Assembly (NCBI RefSeq): GCF_011602485.2
Contig: NZ_CP050022.2
Coordinates: 6,158,001-6,222,000, forward strand
Length of the DNA: 64,000 bases
Direction: 5' to 3'
Source: Bradyrhizobium sp. 1(2017)
GTDB taxonomy: Bacteria; Pseudomonadota; Alphaproteobacteria; Rhizobiales; Xanthobacteraceae
A model generated the notes under the pieces. That model saw only the letters and a program-made list of their open reading frames with translations. It ran no database searches and was not told the DNA's origin. This document shows, piece after piece, positions 46,751 through 55,367 of the stretch. Position 1 is the first letter of the stretch. The number at the start of each line of letters is the position of its first letter. The position numbers were made by a program, and so were the translations under genes.

Positions 46751-47119
46751 TCACTGCGGTACGGTCATGAGTTCGAGCACATGGCCGTCAGGGTCGCGAA
46801 AATAGACGCCGCGGCCGCCATTCCAGTCGTTGAGCTTACCGTCGTCGAGACTCAATGGTGTGCCGCCATAGGCGAGCTTCGCCTCGCGAACGCGGCCGAA
46901 GATGGCATCGAACTCGGCATCGCTTACGTGGAAGGCGTAGTGGTGGCTCTCGAACTCCTCGTCGTCGTCGAAAAGGAGCGTGAGCGTGTCGTTGATACGT
47001 ACCGGCGCGAAATGTCCACCTTTCGGATCGGCCTGGAGGCCAAAAATGCGCGCAAAAAATTGCGCCGCCGCGCGCTTGTCGCGGGCGGGGACGATGGTGT
47101 GGTTGAGGGTGATGGTCAT
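46751..47119 (-). CDS. VOC (glyoxalase/dioxygenase fold) protein
   Basis: 122 aa from ATG 47119, preceded by AGAGAGG. Single VOC domain: LNHTIVPARDKRAAAQFFAR, FGLQADPKGGHFAPVRIND, HHYAFHVSDAEFDAIFGRV, GGRGVYFRDPDGHVLELMTV. His9-type, His and Glu ligands are in the right places (LNHT, HHYAFHV, HVLEL). Such proteins act as lyases, dioxygenases or antibiotic-binding proteins; the substrate cannot be told. Confidence 0.87.
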   Translation of the reverse strand: MTITLNHTIVPARDKRAAAQFFARIFGLQADPKGGHFAPVRINDTLTLLFDDDEEFESHHYAFHVSDAEFDAIFGRVREAKLAYGGTPLSLDDGKLNDWNGGRGVYFRDPDGHVLELMTVPQ

Positions 47120-47261
47120 CGGAAGACCTCTCTCCAACGATGATATACTCAAGACAAACCATAGATAGGTTTTGCAGGTCGTGGCGTGAAGGGGGCTTTA
47201 TCGGACTGCGGGATGCCTAAAGACTGGATTGGGTCATTCGCGTCATTTTTGGTCCACTCGC

Positions 47262-47310
47262 CGCATGTCTGCTTATCGCCTGACAGCGGGCAAATAGCAG
47301 ACATCCTTCA
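47262..47310. repeat. Short dispersed repeat remnant
   Basis: CCGCATGTCTGCTTATCGCC then GACAGCGGGCAAATAGCAGA, a variant of the GTCCGCTT...AGCGGACAT arm of the same repeat group. Non-coding. Confidence 0.35.
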
Positions 47311-47411
47311 ACCGCCGCTTGGGGCCACAATCAGACGCTCAATGGATCGAACCTGGCTCCGCCGCGTGGTATCCTCTGTCGGCTGAGTGTCGTTGTAGGG
47401 GAGAGGATGAC

Positions 47412-48341
47412 ATGCGTATCGCTGTGATGGCGGCCGGTGCCCTCGGTGGTTATTTCGGAGCACGCATGGCTGCGGCAGGGCACGATGTGTTCTTTATCGC
47501 CCGCGGCTCCAACCTCGAAGCAATTAGGAAAAACGGTCTCAAGGTCGAGAGTGTGCTTGGCAATCTTCATTTGCCTGAACCCAATGTGACCGATGATCCT
47601 GCCACGGTCGGCCCGGTTGATATCGTTCTGTTCGCGGTCAAGCTTTGGGACAGTGAGAAGGCAGCTAGGCTGACTCTCCCCCTGGTGGGACCCCACACCC
47701 GGGTGATCCCGTTGCAAAACGGCGTCGATAGCGCGGAGAGGATCGCCCCGATTCTCGGCACCGACAACGTGGTCGCCGGAAGTGCCTATATTGCTACAGT
47801 GCTGTCCGCGCCTGGCGTCGTCACCCACACGAGCCAGTTCGCGCGCATGGTCTGCGGCAGGACCGACGGTAAGCCCGATGGGGGTCTCAAAGCCTTTACC
47901 GACGCTGCTCATGTGGCCGGGATCGACATCTCGGTGTCCGACGGGATTGACCGGGAGCGCTGGCAGAAATTTGTTTTTCTCGTCGGACTATCGGGCGCGA
48001 CCACAACGACTCGCCAGCCGCTGGGGCCAATCCTGGCCGACCCGGATACGCGAGCGTTCTTTTACAGCCTGATGAGCGAGGTGGTGGCGGTCGGCCGCGC
48101 CAAGGGCGTTCCGATCCCGGAGAATTTTGCCGAGGACAGAATGAAATTCGCCGAAGCCTCGCCGCCAACCTTCAAGGCTTCTATGCTGCACGATCTCGAA
48201 CGCGGCAACCGGCTCGAACTCGACTGGCTCGCCGGAAAGGTGGTGGAGTTCGGGCGCCTGCTTGGCGTTCCTACGCCAGCCAACAATGCGGTCTATGCCA
48301 TGCTCAAGCTGTACAGGATGGGTAACGCCCACGCCAACTGA
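47412..48341 (+). CDS. 2-dehydropantoate 2-reductase family protein
   Basis: 309 aa from ATG 47412 with GGGGAGAGG upstream. MRIAVMAAGALGGYFGARMA is the dinucleotide fold (normally GxGAxG; here AAGALG), DIVLFAVKLWDSEKAARLTL the second strand, PLQNGVDSAERI, and a C-terminal helical domain with KFVFLVGLSGATTTTRQPLG and SMLHDLERGNRLELDWLAGK, where Lys and Glu of the ApbA/PanE family lie. It reduces ketopantoate with NADPH or acts on a similar 2-oxo acid; as it stands alone, a role outside pantothenate synthesis is possible. Confidence 0.9.
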   Translation: MRIAVMAAGALGGYFGARMAAAGHDVFFIARGSNLEAIRKNGLKVESVLGNLHLPEPNVTDDPATVGPVDIVLFAVKLWDSEKAARLTLPLVGPHTRVIPLQNGVDSAERIAPILGTDNVVAGSAYIATVLSAPGVVTHTSQFARMVCGRTDGKPDGGLKAFTDAAHVAGIDISVSDGIDRERWQKFVFLVGLSGATTTTRQPLGPILADPDTRAFFYSLMSEVVAVGRAKGVPIPENFAEDRMKFAEASPPTFKASMLHDLERGNRLELDWLAGKVVEFGRLLGVPTPANNAVYAMLKLYRMGNAHAN

Positions 48342-48408
48342 GCGCAGCAGAGCACTTCGACATGTCCGCCTCGGGAGGAGCTCTGGCGGCGTTTTGAGTT
48401 GTACCACA

Positions 48409-48597
48409 TCAGCTTAAAGCCGCGCGACCGTCCGCGGTAATTTGGTATTCGGTCTCGCCCGATGTTTGGGGGATCGCATCAATCAGGCCCAGCTCCACCA
48501 ATCGCGCGACGAGCTCGTGATCGAACAAAGGTGTGCTGATCCACGGTTCAGAGGTCAGCTGCTTCAAGAACGCTCGCTCGATCTCGGTTAGGTCCAC
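48409..48597 (-). CDS. Small winged-helix-like hypothetical protein
   Basis: 62 aa from GTG 48597, preceded by GAGAGG. VDLTEIERAFLKQLTSEPWI, HELVARLVELGLIDAIPQTS, ETEYQITADGRAAL has helix-helix-wing shape ending in the I-T-xxG-xxAL typical of winged-helix tails. Unknown target. The 87-aa longer frame lacks a good start. Confidence 0.5.
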   Translation of the reverse strand: MDLTEIERAFLKQLTSEPWISTPLFDHELVARLVELGLIDAIPQTSGETEYQITADGRAALS

Positions 48598-48652
48598 GGT
48601 TGCCTCTCGGAAACCAACTCGAGCAGACCTGGCGTCGTTCCGCCCGCCCCAA

Positions 48653-48811
48653 TCAGGAAGGGCCGAAAGCACTAGTCAGTCCGATCGCTACGGGCACCAG
48701 TCCCACGATACTCCACAGAGAGGGTGAGCTGGAGCCCAGGCCCATGACGAAGATCCAGACGCCGAAGCCCACAATGATTGCCGAAATGGCGTAGGCGAGT
48801 GCTTTGTCCAT
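48653..48811 (-). CDS. Small two-helix membrane protein
   Basis: 52 aa from ATG 48811. Two hydrophobic spans, ALAYAISAIIVGFGVWIFVM and LWSIVGLVPVAIGLTSAFG, with a short SSSPS loop. No family assigned. A longer frame to 48931 adds a hydrophilic leader that looks non-coding. Confidence 0.5.
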   Translation of the reverse strand: MDKALAYAISAIIVGFGVWIFVMGLGSSSPSLWSIVGLVPVAIGLTSAFGPS

Positions 48812-49060
48812 CGGACGATCCACGAGAAACAAGGAGCTTCCATGCGATCTTTGGAGCAAGCCGCTCGACAAGCCCTCCTCGCCGCCGCGATGAAAATATT
48901 GAATGGCGGTTTGAAAGTGATTCGAAGGCAAAACGAAAATAGCATGTGCTTTGGCAGAACCTTAGGCCGCGATTAAATGAGATATTTGGTTATATGTAGT
49001 AATAATGATGACTCACCCCAGAATTAAAAAATATGTTTGGGGAAAACATGGGAGGTTTGA

Positions 49061-49198
49061 ATGGAAGCTGCTCGCCGCTTTCGCGCAATGGCGTTGCTTT
49101 GCCGGCAGACGGCCGCGCTTCATCCTGAGAGAAGCTGGAAGCTGCTCGCCGAGGCAGAATATTGGGAGCATCTGGCGTCTGCGACTCGAAATGACTGA
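49061..49198 (+). CDS. 45-aa MEAARRFR-type small protein
   Basis: GGGAGG at 49050-49055 lies five bases before ATG 49061. MEAARRFRAMALLCRQTAAL, HPERSWKLLAEAEYWEHLAS is a short helical protein of a type I know as frequent in Bradyrhizobium. It was hidden by a longer overlapping frame from 49005. Upstream DNA is AT-rich (48960-49020), a possible promoter. Function unknown. Confidence 0.65.
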   Translation: MEAARRFRAMALLCRQTAALHPERSWKLLAEAEYWEHLASATRND

Positions 49199-49832
49199 GC
49201 TTCGACCATCGGTCTGCGCTTCCGTCCTATCGGGGTAGTCATGTGCATTACTATTGAGGCAATGACTTGTGCTATTCTGCGAGAGCGTCTGCAACCGATC
49301 GTGGCAGAGCTTAGAGAAGTGAAGAGGCTTCGAAGTAGGTTCCAGAATGTTGAAGCGAGAAAAGTTGGCAGAAGACGACGGATCAAAGCGCATAGCAGAC
49401 GCTTCTTAGAACATTCGTCGTTCAAATATATTGATCCGCACCGGCTCATGCACGCGGCCTTGATGTACTGATCCGCAAGTGCGAATGCCGATTGAGTGCG
49501 AGATTATCTTCTGCAAAGGGCCATGAACCGACCTTCCGGCAATCGCGTTGAGCTACTGGCTTCAGCGACGGTGCCGGTCGCTTGAAGCCGGCAACCCGGC
49601 CGAACGGACGACAGCTAGCTTGTTGTCGCGCCATCCGCCCGCTCGGCTGAGGTTGCGGAGTTTCAGGCAGGATTCGCGTATTGAGCGTTATGGAATGAAA
49701 GAGCGATCACGCTCGCGCATAGAGATGTTCCGGATCAAGCCGGCCATTGGCCGACCAATATCGATTGTCCGCTCGCTGCCCGCAGATGCCACGCGAGATG
49801 GCTGCTCCAGCATCCACTTGGTCTCCGGGCGA
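49199..49832. other. Intergenic, no convincing gene
   Basis: 634 bp. A 76-aa basic plus frame (49241-49471) is a weak possibility. No repeat or mobile-element ends recognised. Confidence 0.4.
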
Positions 49833-51005
49833 TCAAGCCCGGTGTGACGCTGCGCGGCCGCTCGCCTGCACTGCCAAGAGCGCGGCTACGCCGAAACCGG
49901 CTGCCACCCAGCCGAGCCGTCCTACTCCGCCATTGGTGACGACCAGCGCGCCTATCGCCGCACCCGTAGCGCTGCCCAGATAGATCGCCGACGAATTCAG
50001 CGACAGGCTGAGCGAGGCAAGGCTCGGAGCCAACGCGACCAGCCGCGCCTGCTGCGCCGTCATCAAACCCCAACTGGCAAGGCCCCATAGCAGGATGGCC
50101 GGCAGAAGCGCGAGCATGGAATGTGCGGGCGCGAGCGCCGCACCCAGAGAGAGGATGAGGTACGCCAGAACGGTAAGGCCTCCACCGACGATCACCGTCT
50201 GCGTCGCGCCCCACTGATCCACCATGATGCCGCCGAGCCGGGCGCCCGCAGCACTGGCGAGCCCAAAGCCGAGCAGCACCAGGGCCAGCCCTCGCGACCC
50301 AATGCCGGCGACATCGGCAAGGAAGACGCCCAGATAAGTGTAAACGGTGAACGTGCCGGCTACCGTCAGCACGGTCGTCGACAGGACCGCCAACACGTCA
50401 ATGCGCTTGGCCAGCGCGACGCGCTCGCCCAGACTCGCGATCACACCAGGCGCCTGATTTGGCAATCGCGCGAGGATACCAAAGAGCGAGATCATCGCCA
50501 ATCCCGCTACGCTGAGAAAAGTGGCGCGCCAGCCGAAACCCTCGCCGACCAATACTCCGAGCGGCACACCGGCGATGATTGCCGACGTCAGCCCATTGGT
50601 GACCATGGAGAGCGCGCGGCCGCGTCTCTCGGGTCCGCCCATTGCGGCGGCATAGCCGCTGGCTGCCGGCATGAAGGTGGCGGCGGACAGCGCCAACAAC
50701 AGCCGCGCCGCCAACAGCCCGGCATAGCCCGGCGCCAGTGCGGCGAGCAGATTAGCAATACAGAACCCTGCCATCGCGACGGCTAACAAACGGCGCCGCT
50801 CGAGTCCGGCCGTCAGCACGGCCATCACCGGCGCGCCGATGGCATAAGCAAGCGAGAAGGCCGTGACCAGATGACCGGCAGCAGGCAGGCCGACGTTCAG
50901 GTCGCGGGCCAGCGCGGGCAACAAGCCGGCGATCATGAAGCCCTCAGTGCCGATCGCGAAGGCGCCGAGGGCCAGCCACATCAGGGAGTTCAGTGATCCG
51001 GGCAT
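49833..51005 (-). CDS. MFS transporter, DHA1 family
   Basis: 390 aa from the ATG at 51005 (another lies three codons earlier). Twelve membrane segments; the N-terminal MWLALGAFAIGTEGFMIAGL then LPALARDLNVGLPAAGHLVT and YAIGAPVMAVLTAGLERRRL match the AraJ/NepI-like DHA1 exporters (sugar, purine or drug efflux). Inner membrane. Its ATG is 15 bases downstream of the HD gene's stop on the same strand, so the two are probably one operon, and the exported compound may relate to the HD enzyme. Confidence 0.9.
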   Translation of the reverse strand: MPGSLNSLMWLALGAFAIGTEGFMIAGLLPALARDLNVGLPAAGHLVTAFSLAYAIGAPVMAVLTAGLERRRLLAVAMAGFCIANLLAALAPGYAGLLAARLLLALSAATFMPAASGYAAAMGGPERRGRALSMVTNGLTSAIIAGVPLGVLVGEGFGWRATFLSVAGLAMISLFGILARLPNQAPGVIASLGERVALAKRIDVLAVLSTTVLTVAGTFTVYTYLGVFLADVAGIGSRGLALVLLGFGLASAAGARLGGIMVDQWGATQTVIVGGGLTVLAYLILSLGAALAPAHSMLALLPAILLWGLASWGLMTAQQARLVALAPSLASLSLSLNSSAIYLGSATGAAIGALVVTNGGVGRLGWVAAGFGVAALLAVQASGRAASHRA

Positions 51006-51020
51006 CGAGGCCACAACGGC

Positions 51021-51662
51021 TCAGGTGCCCCAGGGCGCGTTGCGGATAAGAGCGCATGCGCCCGGCAGATGAAATGCCGGATCGTGTTGATGGATGTAAT
51101 CGAAATTGACGGTGCCGAGCGTCGTCAGGGGCTTCTTCAAGGCCGAGCAGGTTTGAGCCTTGATGAAATCATCCTTAAAATTGTCACCGCGAGGAAAAGC
51201 AGTGAGAACCTGGTCGCGCTGTTCCGGCGTGTATTCATCGAACCCAACGCCGATGACATCAAGCAGGACACCCGCATTTGTGAGAGCAATCTCGGGCCGC
51301 ATGTATTGGGGAATGCCCGGCGTGGTATGGAGGGCGATGGCTTCCCAGACCAGATCCGATTTGGGATCAGGAATACCACGGCTGTGAAGGAATTCGCGTG
51401 CCGCATCAGCGCCGTCGACTTCAAACCGCTTTGCGTCGGTATGATAGGCGTCGACAAGACCAAGATCATGGAACAGCGAAGCGACATAGAGCAGTTCAGA
51501 ATCGAACTTCAGATTCTGGCGAATGCCTTTCATCGCACCGAACACAAAGACGCGAACCGAGTGATTGAACAAGAGCTCGGATTCGTGTTGTCGCACCAGT
51601 TCGGCGGCTTCGCGCGCGATCTTGCTGTCGGGAATCCTGATGCCGGAAATAACGTCAACCAT
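51021..51662 (-). CDS. HD-domain hydrolase, cyanamide hydratase-like, copy 1
   Basis: 213 aa from ATG 51662 with AGGAG upstream. Residues 1-30 MVDVISGIRIPDSKIAREAA; metal ligands come from FNHSVRVFVFG (His), LYVASLFHDLGLVDAY (HD pair) and ALHTTPGIPQYM (late His); FEVDGADAAREFLHSRGIPD is typical of the cyanamide hydratase/Ddi2-like branch of the HD superfamily. Family role: hydration or hydrolysis of small nitrogen compounds such as cyanamide in characterised members; here unproven. A paralogue lies at 54501. Probably co-transcribed with the MFS exporter. Confidence 0.85.
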   Translation of the reverse strand: MVDVISGIRIPDSKIAREAAELVRQHESELLFNHSVRVFVFGAMKGIRQNLKFDSELLYVASLFHDLGLVDAYHTDAKRFEVDGADAAREFLHSRGIPDPKSDLVWEAIALHTTPGIPQYMRPEIALTNAGVLLDVIGVGFDEYTPEQRDQVLTAFPRGDNFKDDFIKAQTCSALKKPLTTLGTVNFDYIHQHDPAFHLPGACALIRNAPWGT

Positions 51663-51762
51663 ATTGGAACTCCTGTCTCCGTGGGTGTGTGTGGGTAATC
51701 TGTGTTGTCTGCATTGCCCGGGCTCACGCGAGCCTGACGCGTCGGGATCGGACCGACCGGCT

Positions 51763-52793
51763 TCAGCGCCCCGGCCTGGAAGCGACACTGGTCTGTTCTT
51801 CCCGACTGCGCCGCCTCACTGCGAATTCGTCCGTCGTGATTTCTACCCGCTTCACGCGATGCACCCTCACGCTCTCAGGAACGATGCGCAGGCTTTCTTC
51901 ACGCCTATCGACGTCCCGAGAATCAACAGGCGTTGCTGCCGCGATGATGTCGAGATCGGGCCATCCCGGCTCTTGCTCGACGTTGTCGAAAACTGGGGGC
52001 GCTGTCTCGCGCACTTCGTACTCTTCCACCCAGCCATCTTCCGTCCAATGGCCCATGCTCACGCTGATTTCCGTTTGCTCCGAATCGCTCATGGACTCGA
52101 CGCGGGCAGCCTTGTGAAAAAGGATGACATTGAGAGCGTCCGGGAGGGACTGCGCTGATGGAACAATGATCCCGTCAATCGGCGCCGACGTATCGGCCGC
52201 AAGAAAATCAACGATGGCTTGCGTCGCGACGTATCCAAGCGGTTCGTCATCCGGCATTGCCGGCCGCGTGATATGTTTACTCAGCGAGCGCATGAACATG
52301 GCGCTATCCAATCTCTCGGCCAACCCGAAATCGGCAAGGTCTTCTGTGACCCGGACGTGCCCGAGCGCGGCCAAGTCGAGCAGTCGGAGCGTCCTGATAA
52401 TTTCGAACTGAGCCACCGCGACCCGGCTACCAACAGCGGGCGCACCTCGGCAATAGCCGCGTTCTGATTGTTTGCGCCGTAGAAGACCGAGACGCCGCGT
52501 GCGTTAATATGTCCGGCCATCGCCAGGAGAGACGGTGGAGAAGCCAAGTGGTTATCCGGTCTGCCGAGGGCGGTTTCGAGCTTGCCGTCAGATTGAAAGA
52601 CTCGCGCACGATAGAGGGTATGAAAATCCTTTCCGGGACCGGCATCCACCACGAGCGGGCGGCCCGCGCGCGTTTTCAGTCCGGCAACGCCATCGAAAAT
52701 CGACGTGAGATAGTCTGCTGCTGTCCGACTGAAACACCGCGCCTCGGTTCTGAGCCAGTTTTCCAGGATACGCCAACCCATACTTCGATTCAT
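51763..52793 (-). pseudogene. RES-domain toxin, frameshifted
   Basis: Piece 1 (52793-about 52435) has a leader region (GWRILENWLRTEARCFSRTA) and the RES core: FHTLYRARVF, SPPSLLAMAGHINARGVSVF, YGANNQNAAIAEVRPLLV with the conserved Arg, Tyr and Glu of the NAD-degrading RES family. Piece 2 (52416-51763) continues RVAVAQFEIIRTLRLLDLAA and YVATQAIVDFLA. Expected AEVRPPVGSRVAVAQFE would return by adding one C in CGCCCGCTGTTGG (about 52440). RES proteins normally need an XRE/ParS-type antitoxin; none is adjacent. An inactive toxin explains survival without one. Confidence 0.85.
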
Positions 52794-52852
52794 CTACGTT
52801 CTCCCGCGCAGCGTCGAACGTCCATGCCGACGTAAGACATCGTGCGAATGAA

Positions 52853-53719
52853 TCAGCCAGTCCATCCCTGCAGGAAGTCAATCAAAAGGTCGTTTGTAAT
52901 TTCGGGCTGCTCTTCCTGGGGGACATGCCCGCAACGAGGCACAGCAAATGTCCTCAAGTTGCTGGCCATCTCCGCCCAGATAGCCGGCATGTTGAACGCC
53001 TTACCTACGCCGTCGAATTCCGCACCCCACACCGACAAGGTTGGGCACGCGATCTTTATCTCAGCGTCGGCGTGATCCTGCGCGAGATCGTCTGAACTGG
53101 CGCGGTAATCCGCCAATGCGCCACGGATAGCACCGGGGCTGCGATATGCCGCGACGTAGGTGTCAAACGCTTCACCGGAGATGGCGTGAGGATTGTAGCA
53201 CCACTCTGAAAACAGATGGCGCAGCCACTGCTCCTCGCGTCCCGTAATGAATATCTCCGGGAGATCGAGCTTGAGATGGAACAAGAAAAGCCAGTAGGTC
53301 TTCGCCATTTTTGCGAAGTCAAAGTCGCGTGCGATAATGCGCGTGGGAACATTGTCCATAACCACCAGGCGATCGGCTGCATCCGGATAATCCTTTGCAA
53401 AGCGGGTGGCCACCCGTGCACCGCGATCGTGCCCGATCAAAGCGATCTTCTCGACATCCAGTTCGTGCATCAACTCGCGGAGGTCCTTCGCCATGTTGCG
53501 CTTGTCGTAGCCAGTCACGGGCTTGTCCGTTTCGCCGTACCCCCTCAAATCCGGCGCAATGACCCGGTACTTTTTCGCAAGTCCCGGGATCTGATGTCGC
53601 CAAGTGAAACTCGTGAACGGGAAGCCATGCAACAGGACCACCGGTGCTCCGCTGCCCGCCTCGACGTAGTGCTGACGGATTCCATTGGCCTGAATTGTGT
53701 GATGGCTAATTCCAGTCAT
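52853..53719 (-). CDS. Alpha/beta hydrolase resembling fluoroacetate dehalogenase
   Basis: 288 aa from ATG 53719 (AAGGA upstream). HGFPFTSFTWRHQIPGLAKK, PDLRGYGETDKP, and Asp98-Arg99-Gly-Ala-Arg102 in GHDRGARVATRFA reproduce the nucleophile and carboxylate-binding arginines of fluoroacetate dehalogenase (Asp-Arg-x-x-Arg). The halide-pocket His-Trp pair appears as Tyr142-Trp143 (TYWLFLF), so true defluorination is uncertain; epoxide hydrolase or another haloacetate activity is possible. Catalytic His in RCGHVPQEEQPE. Next to the SDR and HD genes on the same strand. Confidence 0.85.
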   Translation of the reverse strand: MTGISHHTIQANGIRQHYVEAGSGAPVVLLHGFPFTSFTWRHQIPGLAKKYRVIAPDLRGYGETDKPVTGYDKRNMAKDLRELMHELDVEKIALIGHDRGARVATRFAKDYPDAADRLVVMDNVPTRIIARDFDFAKMAKTYWLFLFHLKLDLPEIFITGREEQWLRHLFSEWCYNPHAISGEAFDTYVAAYRSPGAIRGALADYRASSDDLAQDHADAEIKIACPTLSVWGAEFDGVGKAFNMPAIWAEMASNLRTFAVPRCGHVPQEEQPEITNDLLIDFLQGWTG

Positions 53720-53751
53720 CGAACCGTTCCTTCTTATCCATCGAACGAGGC

Positions 53752-54462
53752 TCACCAAGGTTCCACGGACGTTCGGACGTCGACCTCGAACGACCAGGCT
53801 CTGCGGCACTGCCGGTAGAGAAAGGCGTAGCATTCCACGATGCCCGCGATATCGAGCAGCCGGTCGCGGCGCGAGTCGGCGTCCGGAAAGCGGCTGTGGA
53901 TCTTGTCGCCGTCGACAGCTCCATCGACGACGACGTGGCCGACGTGGATTCCCTCGGGCCCGTATTCCTTGGCCATCGCCTGGGCCAAGGTCCGCAGGCC
54001 CGCCTTGGCGGAGTTGAACGCACCATATCCGGCCCGGCCGCGCAGCGAGGCGCTGGCTCCGGTAAATAGGATCGTCCCTCGCTTCCGCAGGACCATGCGG
54101 CGCAGCGCCTCGCGCCCGAACAGAAAGCCGCCGAAGCAGACGGCGCGCCAGCTTCTCTCGAAACAGTCCGCGTCCATTTCGAGGATACGTCCCGCCGTGT
54201 TGCTACCGGCGTTGTAGATCGCCAGATCCACATCAGCGCCGGCATAATCGAACAGCGCGGCCACCTCAGCCTCGTTGGTGGTGTCGGCGACGAACGAGGA
54301 AGCTTTGCCTCCCGATCGCTCGATGTCCGCGGCGACCACGTCCAGCGCGGCCTGCGTACGCCCGGCCGCGACGATTCCTAGCCCCTCCTTCGCAAATCGT
54401 TTGCAAAGTTGAGCGCCGAGCCCGCGATCTGGACCGACGCCGATGATCACCGCCTTGGACAT
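53752..54462 (-). CDS. SDR family protein lacking the catalytic tyrosine
   Basis: 236 aa from ATG 54462. Rossmann start AVIIGVGPDRGLGAQLCKRF (GxxxxxGLG), NAGS motif as IYNAGSNTAG, Ser in ILFTGASASLRGRAG. At the Tyr-x-x-x-Lys position the sequence is FNSAK: Phe replaces Tyr four residues before Lys. Such SDRs exist and may use other residues or be non-catalytic. Stop lies 32 bp before the hydrolase ATG; start lies 38 bp after the HD gene stop, so HD, SDR and hydrolase form one minus-strand operon. Confidence 0.85.
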   Translation of the reverse strand: MSKAVIIGVGPDRGLGAQLCKRFAKEGLGIVAAGRTQAALDVVAADIERSGGKASSFVADTTNEAEVAALFDYAGADVDLAIYNAGSNTAGRILEMDADCFERSWRAVCFGGFLFGREALRRMVLRKRGTILFTGASASLRGRAGYGAFNSAKAGLRTLAQAMAKEYGPEGIHVGHVVVDGAVDGDKIHSRFPDADSRRDRLLDIAGIVECYAFLYRQCRRAWSFEVDVRTSVEPW

Positions 54463-54500
54463 TGCCTTTCTCCGAGTGAGTGGTCCGCGACAATCACAGG

Positions 54501-55142
54501 TCAGTTCGGCCAAGCCGAGCCAAAAATGATCGAACAGAAATTCTGACGAACAAAATTCTTGTCCTTCAATGCCAAGACATCGGCCTTCACATTCCCGAAC
54601 GTCGTCAGCGGCTTCCTGACAATGCCGTTGGCGAAGTGCTCGATGATGTTCTCCTTGAAGTTCTTCTCGCGCGGATGGTGGACGCAGACATGGTCACGCT
54701 GCTCCTGTGTGAACTCGTGATAGTCGACGCCGAGCACGTCCATTTCGACGCCGGCGGTCACCAACGCGATGGTGGGGCGCATATGCTCGGGAATGCCGGG
54801 CGTGGTGTGGAGCGCGATTGCTGTCCATACGTCGTCGACGGCACGCTCCGGCACACCATAGCTCTTCAAGAAGTCGCGTGCGGCATTGGCGCCGTCGACT
54901 TCGAAGCGCAGGTCGGGGCTCGAATATTTCTCTGTGAGGCCCATGTCGTGGAACATGGCGCCGAGATAAAGCAACTCCGGGTCGTATTTGAGCCCGTGGC
55001 GCTCGCCGGTCAGCGCACCCCAAAGGAAGACGCGGCGACTGTGATTGTAGATCAGGTCGTCTTCGGTATCTCGCACGAGTTGCGTGGCAGCACGCGCGAT
55101 TGCGCTGTCTGGCACGCATATGCCGGCGATGATGTCGGACAT
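54501..55142 (-). CDS. HD-domain hydrolase, cyanamide hydratase-like, copy 2
   Basis: 213 aa, same length and layout as copy 1 at 51021: MSDIIAGICVPDSAIARAAT, NHSRRVFLWGALTGERHGLK, LYLGAMFHDMGLTEKY (HD pair), RFEVDGANAARDFLKSYGVP, ALHTTPGIPEHMRPTIALVT, KPLTTFGNVKADVLALKDKN. GGAGA precedes the ATG. First gene of the operon with SDR and hydrolase. A box shared with the FAD oxidase promoter lies 111 bp upstream of the start. Characterised relatives hydrate small nitrogenous compounds; the true substrate is unknown. Confidence 0.87.
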   Translation of the reverse strand: MSDIIAGICVPDSAIARAATQLVRDTEDDLIYNHSRRVFLWGALTGERHGLKYDPELLYLGAMFHDMGLTEKYSSPDLRFEVDGANAARDFLKSYGVPERAVDDVWTAIALHTTPGIPEHMRPTIALVTAGVEMDVLGVDYHEFTQEQRDHVCVHHPREKNFKENIIEHFANGIVRKPLTTFGNVKADVLALKDKNFVRQNFCSIIFGSAWPN

Positions 55143-55252
55143 CGAGCAATCTCCGTGGTTGGTATCCAGCTAGTTCTCGACGGGTTCGCTTCGGCGAAGG
55201 GTCGATTTTGCCGGTCGGGCCTGCCGGTATTACGCAGTAAAGCCGTGCTCTG

Positions 55253-55304
55253 GACAACGAACGGAGTCCTGTGGATCAGGACAGCCGTACGATGTATCAG
55301 GACA
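55253..55304. promoter_or_regulatory. Shared 34-bp box plus direct repeat, candidate GlxA-type operator
   Basis: GACAACGA, six bases, then TCCTGTGGATCAGGACAG (55253-55286): the two flanking words are inverted repeats (TCCTG/CAGGA). The word ATCAGGACA returns 21 bp later (55295-55304), two helical turns, as AraC-type proteins prefer. The same 34-bp box is at 57976-58009 with 26 of 34 bases the same. Confidence 0.7.
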
Positions 55305-55367
55305 AAGTCCCGTCGGAGATTTCGCGGCAGCAAAACACAGCGGCTTCTTCGTCGGATAGCTTGCAAT

